DNA of 64,000 nt from Ensifer adhaerens (lineage in GTDB: Bacteria > Pseudomonadota > Alphaproteobacteria > Rhizobiales > Rhizobiaceae): positions 2,108,001 to 2,172,000 of the forward strand of contig NZ_CP015880.1 of assembly GCF_000697965.2 (NCBI RefSeq), in the 5' to 3' direction. The notes beneath the pieces were generated by a model. It was not told where the DNA came from, ran no database searches, and was given only the letters and a program-made list of their open reading frames with translations. Below are positions 9,951 through 18,523 of this stretch, one piece after another. Positions within the stretch are counted from its first letter, which is position 1, and each line of letters opens with the position of its first letter. The position numbers and the translations under genes were made by a program.

Positions 9951-10652
9951 ATGCTCAACCTCGTCCTCTATAGCGACCAGATCGTGCCCGCCTGCTCGGC
10001 GATCGACCTCAGGCTTGTGGAGATGATGGCGGCAGGCGGCGCTGGAAAACGCATCGCCTATGTCGCCTCCGGTCCGGAACGGGACCGCGGCTTCTTCCTT
10101 GCCGGGCAGGCCTATTACGGCAGGCTGGGTCTCGATCTCGCGCTGTTCTTCGATCTCGACGAACCGCATTCGGCAGACGACATTGCAGCGCTCTTCGCCT
10201 CAGACGCCATTCACCTTGCAGGCGGTCACACCGGCGGCTTTCTCGAACGGCTGAAGCGAAGCGGCATGCTCGGGCCGCTTCGCGACTGGGCACAGTCCGG
10301 CGGCATCCTCATCGGCGTCAGCGCCGGCGCCATTCTCATGGCGCCGACGATCGCGACCGATGCGCTCTTCATCGGGCTGGAGCCGGAGGAAATCACCGAC
10401 GGCGATGCGCTTGATCTCGTGCCCTTCGAGTTCTTCCCGCACCTGAGCGACGACAAGAGCTACCTGCCCGCTCTCTTGCGCTACAGCCTGTCGACGCCGC
10501 GACCGATCCTTGCCTGCAACGACGGCGACGGCATCGTCGTTGCGGGCACTCGGATCGAGTGCTTTGGCGATCCTCTATGGATCTCCGCGGGAGCCGCGCG
10601 AGCGCCGGCGGAACGCATGCTTCAAGGCTTCATGCCGATGCATATTCCATGA
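9951..10652 (+). CDS. Peptidase family S51 (dipeptidase E-like)
   Basis: The ATG at 9951 has an aggaaag ribosome site and gives 233 residues. The class I glutamine-amidotransferase-like fold carries the S51 nucleophile motif GVSAGAIL, with Ser about residue 124. A downstream His in FEFFPHLSDD may complete the active site. Known members cleave Asp-X dipeptides (PepE) or cyanophycin dipeptides in the cytoplasm. Its stop codon overlaps the start of the following nucleotidyltransferase gene (ATGA), so the two are translationally coupled. The substrate is uncertain. Confidence 0.8.
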   Translation: MLNLVLYSDQIVPACSAIDLRLVEMMAAGGAGKRIAYVASGPERDRGFFLAGQAYYGRLGLDLALFFDLDEPHSADDIAALFASDAIHLAGGHTGGFLERLKRSGMLGPLRDWAQSGGILIGVSAGAILMAPTIATDALFIGLEPEEITDGDALDLVPFEFFPHLSDDKSYLPALLRYSLSTPRPILACNDGDGIVVAGTRIECFGDPLWISAGAARAPAERMLQGFMPMHIP

Positions 10653-11221
10653 CGGACCTGCAGACTATCATCCTGAAGAGCCCGCTCTTGGCTCCGATCC
10701 TCGATCGCTGGGTCCGGATTGCCCTGCCCGATGGCTGGCTGGCGGCCGGCGCGATAGCGCAGACCGTCTGGAACCATGCGTTCGCCCTGCCGCCGACGCA
10801 CGGCATCGGCGATATCGACATCGTCTATTTCGACGGTGACGACCTCTCGCAAGAGGCGGAGGCCACGCATGCGAAGCGGATCGAAGGCCTGTTTGCGGAT
10901 CTACCCGTGCGGATCGACGTCAAGAACGAGGCACGCGTTCACCTCTGGTACGAGGAAAAATTCGGCACGCCGATCAGGCCCTATCTATCGGCGGAAGAGG
11001 CGATCGCGACATTTCCGACGACTGCGACCGCCGTCGGACTTCGCCCGTCCCGGGGCGGACTGGAGATCTGCGCCCCTTTCGGCCTTGTGGACCTGCTCGC
11101 ACCGATCGTGCGCGCCAACAAGAGCCAGATCACCCGCGCCATCTACGAGCGCAAAGTGGAACGGTGGCGCGCCCTTTGGCCGGGCCTTGCGATCGAAAGG
11201 TGGGACGTGAGGCCGGCTTGA
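10649..11221 (+). CDS. Nucleotidyltransferase family protein (COG3575-like)
   Basis: A 190-residue protein starting MTDLQTIILKSP. The segment WLAAGAIAQTVWNH followed by GIGDIDIVYFD matches the nucleotidyltransferase-family core, in which the DxD pair (DID) binds metal and nucleotide. The last third carries a helical region with KSQITRAIYERKVERW. The cellular substrate is not known for this family. It is coupled to the S51 peptidase by a 4-bp overlap. Confidence 0.75.
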   Translation: MTDLQTIILKSPLLAPILDRWVRIALPDGWLAAGAIAQTVWNHAFALPPTHGIGDIDIVYFDGDDLSQEAEATHAKRIEGLFADLPVRIDVKNEARVHLWYEEKFGTPIRPYLSAEEAIATFPTTATAVGLRPSRGGLEICAPFGLVDLLAPIVRANKSQITRAIYERKVERWRALWPGLAIERWDVRPA

Positions 11222-11287
11222 GACGAGACGCTCCTGTCACTGGCGCCCCACCAGTTGTGGTCGGGAACAGTGCGCGGGCCGAAACCG

Positions 11288-11539
11288 CTACATCGCGCCC
11301 GCCCGTGCGGCGTCCGCATGCGGAACGACGACGGCCCCTTCGCGCGCCGGAACCGGCGCAACCTTGCGCCTTCCCAGCTGAGCTTCCGCCTCCGTCAGGC
11401 CGATATCGGCCAGATGCTCAGCATCCAGTTCGCGCAGTTGCTGCAGTTGCCAGTACCGCGAGCGCGGCGAAGCAACGAGATAAAGACCGAGTTCCCGGAT
11501 CATGTCGAACATCCATGTTTCTTTTCCAACCATGGACAC
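11288..11539 (-). CDS. DUF1127 small protein
   Basis: An 83-residue protein. The block RELDAEHLADIGLTEAEA is the DUF1127 (YjiS-like) core, a short Arg-rich helical domain common in rhizobia. Some alphaproteobacterial members affect phosphate metabolism, growth phase or RNA turnover. An inner start at MFDMIREL (about residue 10) is possible. It is divergent from the LysR gene at 11626, so LysR control is plausible but unproven. Confidence 0.8.
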   Translation of the reverse strand: MSMVGKETWMFDMIRELGLYLVASPRSRYWQLQQLRELDAEHLADIGLTEAEAQLGRRKVAPVPAREGAVVVPHADAARAGAM

Positions 11540-11590
11540 AGTCTGCGCCTCGACATCTCCTAAAAGAAGCTTAGCATTCCTATTCCACGC

Positions 11591-11619
11591 ATAAGAGAAA
11601 CTTTGACAATAAGAGAAAC
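11591..11619. promoter_or_regulatory. Direct repeats upstream of the LysR gene
   Basis: The 11-mer ataagagaaac occurs at 11591-11601 and 11609-11619, 18 bp start to start, just before the LysR start at 11626. Near-helical-turn spacing suggests a regulator site shared with the divergent DUF1127 gene. Confidence 0.4.
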
Positions 11620-11625
11620 CTGGCC

Positions 11626-12621
11626 ATGAGTGCTCTCAACCTCGATTATCTCAAAACCTTCGCGCTGGTCGCCGAACTCGGCAGCTTCTCGGCCGCCGCC
11701 GAGCGCCTGGGCCTGACCCAGCCGGCGGTCAGCCTGCAGGTGCGGGTGCTGGAGAAGCAGCTCGGCGTGCGCCTGGTCGAGCGGGTCGGCCGCAGGGCGC
11801 GGCCGAGTGCGGCCGGCGAGGAGCTGCTGGCCCATGCCGGCAGCATCGAGGCTGCCACCAGCCGGGCGATCGAGGCCGTCGCCCGCCACGCCAAAGGCGT
11901 TCTCGGGCGCGTCCGGCTCGGCACCGGCGCCACCCCGTGCGCCTTCCTGCTGCCGCCGCTTCTGGCCGATCTCAAGCGCCGCTTTCCTGATCTAGACATC
12001 ACCGTGACAACCGGCAACAGCGCCGACATCGTCCGCGCGGTCGACGAGAACCTCATCGACATCGGCCTCGTCAGCCTGCCCGTTTCCGGCCGCATCTTCG
12101 ATATCACGCCGCTCTTCGACGAGCGCTTCGTGGCGATTGCGCCGCTCGGAAGCGCCCTGCCCGATACCGTCACGCCCGCGATCCTGGCTGAACGGCCGCT
12201 GATCCTCTACGAGCCCGGCGCCAACACGCGAAGGATCACCGACGAATGGCTGGCCACCACAGGCACGACCGTCAAGCCGGTGATGGCGCTCGGCAGCGTC
12301 GACGCGATCAAGGAGATGGTCGCCGTCGGCCTCGGCTCAGCCCTCGTTCCGGAAATCGCCCTTCGCCCCGGCGACCGGGAACGGCTGGTGGTGCGGCCCG
12401 TCACCCCAACGCTCTTCCGCCGCTTCGCCCTGGTGCTTCGAAGCGACAAGCGGCTGGACCGGGCGCTGCGCGAAACGCTGGCCGCGCTGAAGACAACGGC
12501 GACTGGACTAGATACGCCCGAGGGCCGGACGCAGGGCCGCCAAAGGCGCCGCAGCGACGACGGGCGGGCTGTCGAAGCATGCCAGAGCCTTTACGATGTA
12601 GGTCTTGACCTCATCGCTTAG
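11626..12621 (+). CDS. LysR-family transcriptional regulator
   Basis: A 331-residue protein with the LysR helix-turn-helix at the N-terminus (SFSAAAERLGLTQPAVSLQVRVLEKQL) and a full effector-binding domain. Regulators of this subgroup (CysB/CbbR/NAC-like) often sense metabolites of a neighbouring operon. The protein is about 30 residues longer than usual. Its Arg-rich tail reads across an antisense DUF2280-like remnant, so the original stop was probably lost and the tail is unlikely to be functional. It is divergent from the DUF1127 gene. Confidence 0.85.
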   Translation: MSALNLDYLKTFALVAELGSFSAAAERLGLTQPAVSLQVRVLEKQLGVRLVERVGRRARPSAAGEELLAHAGSIEAATSRAIEAVARHAKGVLGRVRLGTGATPCAFLLPPLLADLKRRFPDLDITVTTGNSADIVRAVDENLIDIGLVSLPVSGRIFDITPLFDERFVAIAPLGSALPDTVTPAILAERPLILYEPGANTRRITDEWLATTGTTVKPVMALGSVDAIKEMVAVGLGSALVPEIALRPGDRERLVVRPVTPTLFRRFALVLRSDKRLDRALRETLAALKTTATGLDTPEGRTQGRQRRRSDDGRAVEACQSLYDVGLDLIA

Positions 12622-12636
12622 TTTTGGTTTGGCCAT
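12508..12636 (-). pseudogene. DUF2280-like N-terminal fragment (phage-type remnant)
   Basis: Minus-strand frame from ATG at 12636 to TAG at 12508, 42 codons. It begins MAKPKLSDEVKTYIVKALAC, followed by FDSPPVVAAA, which resembles the N-terminus of DUF2280 proteins found in prophages. Homology ends after about 30 residues, where the frame runs into the 3' end of the LysR gene. The recognition is from memory and moderate. Confidence 0.5.
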
Positions 12637-12669
12637 TGATCTGTCAAAGTGCAGTCAAAGGAGCAAGCA

Positions 12670-12861
12670 GTGACGAAGTACGATCCCGACAGATTGAAAC
12701 TCCGCATCCAGGGACGCGGCCTGAACACATGGAACTGGCAGCTACTGCTTGATGGCAAGCAGCTCATAAAATCCGGAACCATCTCGGGCTCAAGACGCAA
12801 TGCCGAAGTCGCGGCTGAGGCAGTCATGCGCGATATGTCAACTGCGCCGGATAAAGACTAA
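12670..12861 (+). CDS. Hypothetical small protein, 63 aa
   Basis: The GTG at 12670 has an aaggag ribosome site six bases upstream, better placed than the alternative start at 12649. The product, MTKYDPDRLKLRIQG..., is soluble and mixed alpha/beta. The core NTWNWQLLLDG reads like a short beta-hairpin, and a helix rich in Ala and Glu follows. No family recognised. It sits in a decayed stretch between a DUF2280-like remnant and a GFA pseudogene, so it may be a leftover of a transferred segment. Confidence 0.55.
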   Translation: MTKYDPDRLKLRIQGRGLNTWNWQLLLDGKQLIKSGTISGSRRNAEVAAEAVMRDMSTAPDKD

Positions 12862-13234
12862 GCGAATAGAAGCTGGCAGGTGCCGCAGGCATGGGCGATC
12901 TGCACTCTGGCGATCTCGGGTTTCTGGTTGGCTGTATCGACCATGGCCCGGACGCCGGCAGCATCTGCACCATTATGTCTGACCACGCCGGCGAACGCCT
13001 CGGACGCCGTGTGCACGGATGACGAAGACTGGGCGGCCGGGTTGTGGCCGCGATAGTCGGTCAGTGCCGCCTCCCCGGTGATCAGCCGGAAGGCGTCGGG
13101 CTTCGCCACCATCGACCAGAGCCGCCTCTTCATGCAGGCCGTGCCGTTGCATTCTCCGTGCCGACGCTGAAGTCGAGGTCCGTCTCGATCCGCGCCGCGC
13201 CGCAATGGCGGCTGCCGCCATAGGTCCTCAGCAT
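12858..13234 (-). pseudogene. GFA / CENP-V-domain protein, pseudogene
   Basis: Minus-strand ATG at 13234 gives MLRTYGGSRHCGAARIETDLDFS, a GFA (glutathione-dependent formaldehyde-activating-like) N-terminus in which the first Cys of the usual S-C-H-C-G is Arg. The frame is lost where a C-N-C-x-x-C-like block is expected. It resumes in another frame as CMKRRLWSMVAKPDAFRLITG...TDYRGHNPAAQ, then degrades again where a CxxCG zinc pair should be. At least two frameshifts and lost zinc ligands mean it is not functional. The stop is at 12858-12860. Confidence 0.75.
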
Positions 13235-13384
13235 CCCTTCTTCCCTGCCCTCGTTGTCGGCCCGGACTATGCCACCGGGGCGATTGAGAATCTGCGCCGT
13301 CACAATCACCGATCGGAAATCGGGTGGGCGCTGATGCCCGCCGGCAGTAGTCAGGGCGCATCAATCAAGAGAAGGGAAAAGTCC

Positions 13385-14134
13385 ATGACCATGCTGCAAG
13401 ACAAGATCGTGATCGTCACCGGCGCCTCCTCCGGCATCGGCCGTGCGGTCGCCAGGCTCTTTGCCGCCGAGGGTGCGAAGATCGTCGCCAACGCCCGCGG
13501 CGAAGAGCAGCTTGACGCCGTCGTCGAAGCGATCCGCGAGGACGGCGGCGAAGCGATCGCGGTTGGCGGCGACGTCACCGCGGAAGAAACCCATATCCGG
13601 CTGGTGGAAGCGGCGCTCAAGCATTTCGGCGGCCTCGACATCGCCGTCAACAATGCCGGCGCGGTCAACGTCATGAAGCCGGTCGCCGAGATCACGTTCA
13701 AGGAATGGCAGCAATCGCTTGCCACCAACCTCACCTCCGCCTTCCTCGGCGCCCGCCACCAGATCCCGGCAATGCTCGCGCGTGACGGCGGCTCGCTGGT
13801 CTTCACCTCCACCTTCGTCGGCACCAGCGTCGGTATTCCCGGCATGGCCGCCTATGGCGCGGCAAAGGCCGGCCTGATGGGCCTCGTCAAGGGCATCACT
13901 GCCGACTATGGCGCAAAGGGCATTCGCGCCAATGCGCTCCTGCCCGGCGGCGTCGACACGCCGGCGGCCGGCAGCAAGGAAAACAAGGAATGGGCGGCCG
14001 GCCTGCACGCCATGAAGCGCATCGCCCAGCCGGAAGAAATCGCCCAGGCCGCCCTCTTCCTCTCAGGCCCGATGGCAAGCTTCGTCTCCGGTGCGGCGCT
14101 CTTTGCCGATGGAGGGAACGCTGCGGTGAAGTAA
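13385..14134 (+). CDS. Short-chain dehydrogenase/reductase (SDR)
   Basis: A 249-residue classical SDR. The cofactor-binding motif is TGASSGIG (about residues 12-19). Further marks are the structural NNAGA (about 87-91) and the catalytic Tyr/Lys in YGAAKAG (about 156-160). The start at 13385 has an agagaagg ribosome site. It probably reduces or oxidises a small carbonyl compound with NAD(P)H; the substrate is unknown. It stands alone between decayed sequence and the NUDIX gene. Confidence 0.88.
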   Translation: MTMLQDKIVIVTGASSGIGRAVARLFAAEGAKIVANARGEEQLDAVVEAIREDGGEAIAVGGDVTAEETHIRLVEAALKHFGGLDIAVNNAGAVNVMKPVAEITFKEWQQSLATNLTSAFLGARHQIPAMLARDGGSLVFTSTFVGTSVGIPGMAAYGAAKAGLMGLVKGITADYGAKGIRANALLPGGVDTPAAGSKENKEWAAGLHAMKRIAQPEEIAQAALFLSGPMASFVSGAALFADGGNAAVK

Positions 14135-14368
14135 CGGCAGCTCAAGCGCCGGGGGCAGATTTCCAGTCATGCTCCCGGTCAACCGGCCTTTTCGGTCCAG
14201 ATAAGACGACGCCTGTCAGAATGGTATAGCCGGAAAACGCCGGGTTGTGTCACACCAGAAACAATCATTGCGAGCGTTGCCAAATTGCAAGATCTTCGGC
14301 TTTGCAAAAAATCGGGATTCATCGAAGACGAGAGTTGAGCTTCGCTCAGCAAGCGCAGGGTTTCGCAA

Positions 14369-14788
14369 ATGGCCTTCATCCCCTTCAAGGGTGCAAAAAT
14401 CGCATTGCTCTTTCAGGGGCTTTTGATTGCCTACCAGCGTGATCAGAAGCCGGAAATCCCCTTCCCCGGCATGTGGGATCTTCCGGGGGGCGGACGGGAG
14501 GATGATGAGAGCCCGGTCGAGTGCGCAATCAGGGAGACCCGCGAGGAGTTCGATATCGCGGTCGATCCGGCGTGGATCGTGTGGACGCGGTATTATCCGG
14601 CGCAGAATACGATCGCCCCTGGAAGTTACTTCCTTGTTGGCAAGCTCGAAGAGGGTTTCGGGCCTGTAAGGTTTGGCGACGAGGGCCAGCAGTGGGCAAT
14701 GATGTCGATCGCTGACTTCCTGAAACACCCTGAAGTCGTCGAGAGTTTGAAGAGTAGATTGCGCGATTATCTCGTCGAAAACACTTGA
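14369..14788 (+). CDS. NUDIX hydrolase
   Basis: A 139-residue protein with a Nudix box running from GGGREDDESPVECAIRETREEF (about residues 41-62). The RETREEF acidic cluster binds Mg2+. NUDIX enzymes hydrolyse nucleoside diphosphates linked to another moiety, often damaged nucleotides or dinucleotide caps. The extra motif GMWDLPGGGRE is typical of MutT-like members. The substrate is not predictable. It converges on the Lrp gene downstream. Confidence 0.88.
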   Translation: MAFIPFKGAKIALLFQGLLIAYQRDQKPEIPFPGMWDLPGGGREDDESPVECAIRETREEFDIAVDPAWIVWTRYYPAQNTIAPGSYFLVGKLEEGFGPVRFGDEGQQWAMMSIADFLKHPEVVESLKSRLRDYLVENT

Positions 14789-14861
14789 TCGGGATCCCGT
14801 CGGGACCGCCGGCCCGCCAGCGCCTGTCGTTTCGGGTCGTCCCCCGTGGTTCGGTGTCTTC

Positions 14862-15314
14862 TCACACCGGTATCTCCGTCGTCTCCTTGCCGGTACGGAT
14901 CACGAAGGCGGTGTAGTAGCGCGCGACATTGGTTTCCTCGCGAAACAGCCGCTCGGTCAGCGCGTCGAGCTCGTCCATGTCTTTCAGCCGCAGCATCAAA
15001 ATGGCGTCGGTCTCGCCGCTGACGCTGTAGGCCTGGATCACTGCCGGCTCCTTTTCCGCCATGTCGAGGAAGCGGCGGATATATTGCTCGCCGTGGCGCT
15101 CGAGCTCGACTGTGATGATCGCCTTCATGGTGCGACCAGCCTTTGCCGGATTAAGCACCGCGACGATCCGGTCGATGACGCCGGTCTCGTGTAGCCGCCT
15201 GATGCGACGCAGGCAACTCGATGGCGAAAGGCCAACCTCTTCCGCAAGCTCGGCATTGGTGCGAGAGGCATCCACCTGCAAGAGCCTCAAGAGCTTGCTG
15301 TCGATCTTGTCCAT
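14862..15314 (-). CDS. Lrp/AsnC-family regulator
   Basis: A 150-residue protein from ATG at 15314, which has a purine-rich ribosome site; upstream in-frame starts lack one. The N-terminal helix-turn-helix ([21 protein letters not shown]) is followed by the RAM/AsnC ligand domain with a conserved [10 protein letters not shown] stretch. Such proteins form octamers and sense amino acids. It is divergent from a membrane protein gene at 15434. Perfect palindromes cover the shared region, so it probably controls both. Confidence 0.9.
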   Translation of the reverse strand: MDKIDSKLLRLLQVDASRTNAELAEEVGLSPSSCLRRIRRLHETGVIDRIVAVLNPAKAGRTMKAIITVELERHGEQYIRRFLDMAEKEPAVIQAYSVSGETDAILMLRLKDMDELDALTERLFREETNVARYYTAFVIRTGKETTEIPV

Positions 15315-15342
15315 CCCCGTCCGTCCCCCTGTTGCGGTCATT

Positions 15343-15367
15343 TGCAATTTTATTGCACAAAGGTGCA
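15343..15367. promoter_or_regulatory. Lrp/AsnC operator candidate
   Basis: Two interlocked perfect inverted repeats: tgcaat-ttt-attgca at 15343-15357 and tgcac-aaag-gtgca at 15354-15367. They lie between the divergent Lrp gene and the membrane-protein gene. The symmetry and TTGCA half-sites suit an Lrp-family dimer pair. Confidence 0.65.
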
Positions 15368-15433
15368 TATTTTGACCACAACTGCGAACGGCCTGGCGTT
15401 AGTCCTTGGACAACATCCCAAGGAGAGACAGCC

Positions 15434-16429
15434 ATGACCGTCCTGATCATCCTCTACCGCAAGACCCTTGCTACCCTCGAAGTCTACTTCGATCTGGTGC
15501 GCATCATCGTGCCCGTCACCATCGTCACCCATGTGCTGCAGGAACTCGGCGTGATCCGCGCGGTCGCACCCGCCTTCGAGCCGGTAATGACGGTGATCGG
15601 CCTGCCGCCCGAGTTTGCCTTCGCGTGGCTCACCGGCCTGCTCGTCGGCATCTGGGGCGCCGTCGTTGTGGTCTTCGCGCTGGTGCCGGTCTCGGAACTG
15701 ACGACTGCCGACATGACGGTGTTTTCGGCGCTGATGCTGGTGGCCCATGCCATCCCGATCGAACAGCGCATCATCCAGAAGGCGGGCCCAAGCTTCCTCG
15801 TCACCGCCGCGATAAGGATCGGCGGCGGCCTCATCTTCGCAGCCCTCCTGCATCAGCTCTTCGCCGTCACCGGATGGCTTGCAACCCCGCTCGCCCCCAC
15901 CTGGATCCCGGCCAACGAGGGCTCCGGCTGGGTCGCCTTCGCCTTCGGCACGCTGAAGACGCTTCTGACCATGCTCGTCGTGCTGCTCGTGCTCAGTTGG
16001 ACGATCGAGATCCTCAAGCTCGTCGGCATCCTCGCATGGCTGAACCGGGGCATGGCGCCGCTCTTTCGCCTTGCGGGCGTCAAGACCGAGACCGTGCCCT
16101 TTGCCGCCGTCGGCGTGCTGCTTGGCATTTCCTATGGTGGCGCGCTTCTGATCCGCGAGGCGCGCGAGGCCAAGGTCGAGCCGCGCCAGGTGTTCCTCGC
16201 CTGCGTCTTCATGGGCTTTGGCCATAGCCTCATCGAGGACACGCTGGTGGTCGTGGCGCTGGGGGCGGATTTCACCAGCGTCTTCTTCGGCCGGCTGGTC
16301 TTTGCCATCGTCGCCACGGCCATCGTCGCCCGGATTGTCGCCTCCGCGCCCGACGCCGTGTTCTTCCGGTCGTTCTTCCGCAAGGACGACTTCAACCTTG
16401 CGTCCCCTCAGGCCGAGCTCAACGGATGA
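15434..16429 (+). CDS. Nucleoside-recognition (Gate-domain) membrane protein
   Basis: A 331-residue polytopic protein with about eight membrane segments. The pattern of long hydrophobic helices, Gly-rich loops ([13 protein letters not shown]) and the late motif [17 protein letters not shown] is that of nucleoside-recognition/Gate proteins (SpmA/SpmB, YjiH type). The start has an aggagaga ribosome site. An Lrp-type regulator next door suggests an amino-acid-linked role, such as export or uptake, but the substrate is unknown. A strong hairpin follows. Confidence 0.75.
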   Translation: MTVLIILYRKTLATLEVYFDLVRIIVPVTIVTHVLQELGVIRAVAPAFEPVMTVIGLPPEFAFAWLTGLLVGIWGAVVVVFALVPVSELTTADMTVFSALMLVAHAIPIEQRIIQKAGPSFLVTAAIRIGGGLIFAALLHQLFAVTGWLATPLAPTWIPANEGSGWVAFAFGTLKTLLTMLVVLLVLSWTIEILKLVGILAWLNRGMAPLFRLAGVKTETVPFAAVGVLLGISYGGALLIREAREAKVEPRQVFLACVFMGFGHSLIEDTLVVVALGADFTSVFFGRLVFAIVATAIVARIVASAPDAVFFRSFFRKDDFNLASPQAELNG

Positions 16430-16433
16430 CCGT

Positions 16434-16463
16434 GTGACAGGGCGGCGAACGCCGCCCTGTCAC
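16434..16463 (+). terminator. Strong stem-loop after the membrane protein gene
   Basis: Arms gtgacagggcggc and gccgccctgtcac form a perfect 13-bp stem with a four-base loop, starting four bases after the stop codon. There is no clear T-run after it, so termination strength is uncertain. Confidence 0.6.
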
Positions 16464-16800
16464 ATTGTAGCCCTGGTTCACCCGACGAAATTGGGCGTGC
16501 GCTACCGGGCGCACGCCTTGGGGCGAGCACCCATCGTTCTAGCATGCCCTTGGATTTTTTAACTGTTACGTACTTACGGGCTTGCCGCTTTTCTGTCTTG
16601 CTCCGGCACGCACAACGCAGTGTCGGAAATGCAGTTCGGCCATGCCTGAAACCAGAGCCGCCAAGTCCGGTCGCAAGGACGGGCAGGTGCGCACCAGTTC
16701 GGCCATTGCTTTCAGGACTGCACGTGGCTGGAGCCAGAGACGGATCCAGACCGACTGAAAGATCATCGACAATCCCATACCCCAATGAGGAGTACGATTG
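16464..16800. other. Intergenic region upstream of the sulfatase
   Basis: No gene seen. It holds the presumed sulfatase promoter, including an AT-rich patch with ttttttaactgttacgtac around 16556-16574, and a gaggag ribosome site before 16801. No clear operator palindrome was found. Confidence 0.5.
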
Positions 16801-18423
16801 ATGAAGGCCTTCAACTATCTTCTCTCTTGTTCCCTTGCAGCTTCGTTCACGTTGCTCGCCACCACGTCGCACGCCCAGGAGGCAAAGGGGTGGGACCGTA
16901 CGGTCAGAACCGCGGACTATCTGGAGCCGGCCATTCCGCGCCCCGCTCAGGAGCAGACGGCCGCGGACCGGCTTCGCGAGTTTGAGACGAGGACCGGTCG
17001 CAAACCCAACATCCTGATCCTGCTCGTCGATGACCTTGGATATGGCGACCTGGGTGCGTTCGGCGGCGGCGCGATGCTCGGGGCTCCGACACCGAACATC
17101 GACAAGCTGGCAACCGAGGGCCTGAAGCTGACATCGGCCTATGCGACGCCGGTGTGCACGCCCTCGCGCGCGGCCCTGATGACGGGTCGTATTCCGGCGC
17201 GAAGCGGCCTTACGCGTCCCCTGCTTGCGAGCGACCACCCCACCAAGAACCCCTGGGCCGACGAGGTCTCGGCGGCAAAGCTCCTGAGCGACAACGGCTA
17301 TGTCACCGGCCTCTCGGGCAAGTGGCACATCGGCGAAGCCAAGGGCATGCAGCCCCAGGACGTCGGCTATGACGAATTCCATGGTTTCCTGTCGGTCGTC
17401 AGCGAATACACGCAGTACATGGACAGCCGGAAATATTCGCAGCTTATGCTCGATCCGCAGCGGCTGGAGACGTTCAAGAGCCTCAGCGAGTATAACGGCG
17501 TGGTCGAAGGCAAGAAGGGCGGCGACCTGAAGATCGTCTATCCGCTGGAGACGCAGAAGCAGATGGGAAATGTCGACCAGGATTTTGCCAACTGGTCGGT
17601 GGATTTCATCAAGCGCGCGGCCAAGGACAACAAGCCGTTCTACCTGATCCACGCCTTTGCCAAGGTCCATTTCGACAACTATGCCGCTGATGGCTACGAG
17701 GGGCGCAGCCCCGCCAAGCTGCCCTACCGCGACGCCGTGGTCGAGGTCGACGACATCGTCGGGCGGCTGACGAAGACCCTTCAAGACGCCGGCCAGGCCG
17801 ACAACACCTTCGTGTTCTTCACCTCCGACAACGGCCCGGAGGAAGACAGCTACCCGGACTCCGGCTTCACCCCGTTCCGCTCCGGCAAGGGCACGACCTG
17901 GGAAGGTGGCGTGCGCGTGCCGGGCATCGCCTACTGGCCCGGCATGATCAAGGCGGGGCGCATCAGCGACGGCCTGTTTGACCTCATGGACCTGTTCAAC
18001 ACGTCGCTGGCGCTTGCCGGCATCAAGGACAAGATCCCGACCGAGCGCTATATCGACGGTGTCGACCAGAGCAGCTTCCTGCTGGCCGACGACGGTCAGA
18101 CGTCCCGCCAGGCGGTCTTCTCCTATAACCAGGCCGAGTTCTCGGCCATCCGCTGGGAAAACTTCAAGGGCTATTTCAAGGTCATGCAGTACGACCAGCC
18201 ATTTTCCAACATCAGCATGTCGACATTCTCGCCGGTCGGCGTCGCCCCCTGGATCTTCGATATCTATCGTGATCCCAAGGAGCGCATCACCCGCAGCAAT
18301 GGCGACTATGAATGGCTCTACGGCCCCATCCTGCAGCTGCAGACCCAGCACGCAGCGACCTTCGTCAAATATCCGAAGAAGGACATCGGCCTCGGGATCG
18401 GCGGCGGCGGCGATCCCAAGTAG
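16801..18423 (+). CDS. Secreted arylsulfatase-type sulfatase
   Basis: A 540-residue sulfatase. The N-terminal signal peptide ends about SHAQEA (residues 24-29), placing it in the periplasm. Next come the metal-binding LLVDDLGYGDLG (Asp pair, about 76-87) and the sulfatase signature VCTPSRAALMTGR. Its Cys is converted to formylglycine by an FGE-type enzyme encoded elsewhere. GKWHIGE and the later TSDNGPEEDSYPD supply further metal ligands. It cleaves a sulfate ester, probably to scavenge sulfur. The exact ester is unknown. Confidence 0.92.
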   Translation: MKAFNYLLSCSLAASFTLLATTSHAQEAKGWDRTVRTADYLEPAIPRPAQEQTAADRLREFETRTGRKPNILILLVDDLGYGDLGAFGGGAMLGAPTPNIDKLATEGLKLTSAYATPVCTPSRAALMTGRIPARSGLTRPLLASDHPTKNPWADEVSAAKLLSDNGYVTGLSGKWHIGEAKGMQPQDVGYDEFHGFLSVVSEYTQYMDSRKYSQLMLDPQRLETFKSLSEYNGVVEGKKGGDLKIVYPLETQKQMGNVDQDFANWSVDFIKRAAKDNKPFYLIHAFAKVHFDNYAADGYEGRSPAKLPYRDAVVEVDDIVGRLTKTLQDAGQADNTFVFFTSDNGPEEDSYPDSGFTPFRSGKGTTWEGGVRVPGIAYWPGMIKAGRISDGLFDLMDLFNTSLALAGIKDKIPTERYIDGVDQSSFLLADDGQTSRQAVFSYNQAEFSAIRWENFKGYFKVMQYDQPFSNISMSTFSPVGVAPWIFDIYRDPKERITRSNGDYEWLYGPILQLQTQHAATFVKYPKKDIGLGIGGGGDPK

Positions 18424-18460
18424 GCTAGCATACCCGGCTGACATTCTAGACCGTGACTGG

Positions 18461-18495
18461 CGGCCCCCATCGAAATCGGTGGGGGCCGTTGTTTG
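18461..18495. terminator. Bidirectional terminator between the sulfatase and ftrA
   Basis: Stem cggcccccatcg / cggtgggggccg with one wobble and loop aaat, followed by ttgttt on the plus strand. It lies between convergent genes. Confidence 0.7.
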
Positions 18496-18523
18496 AGGTG
18501 GGATGCGGCACCGACGATGCGGC

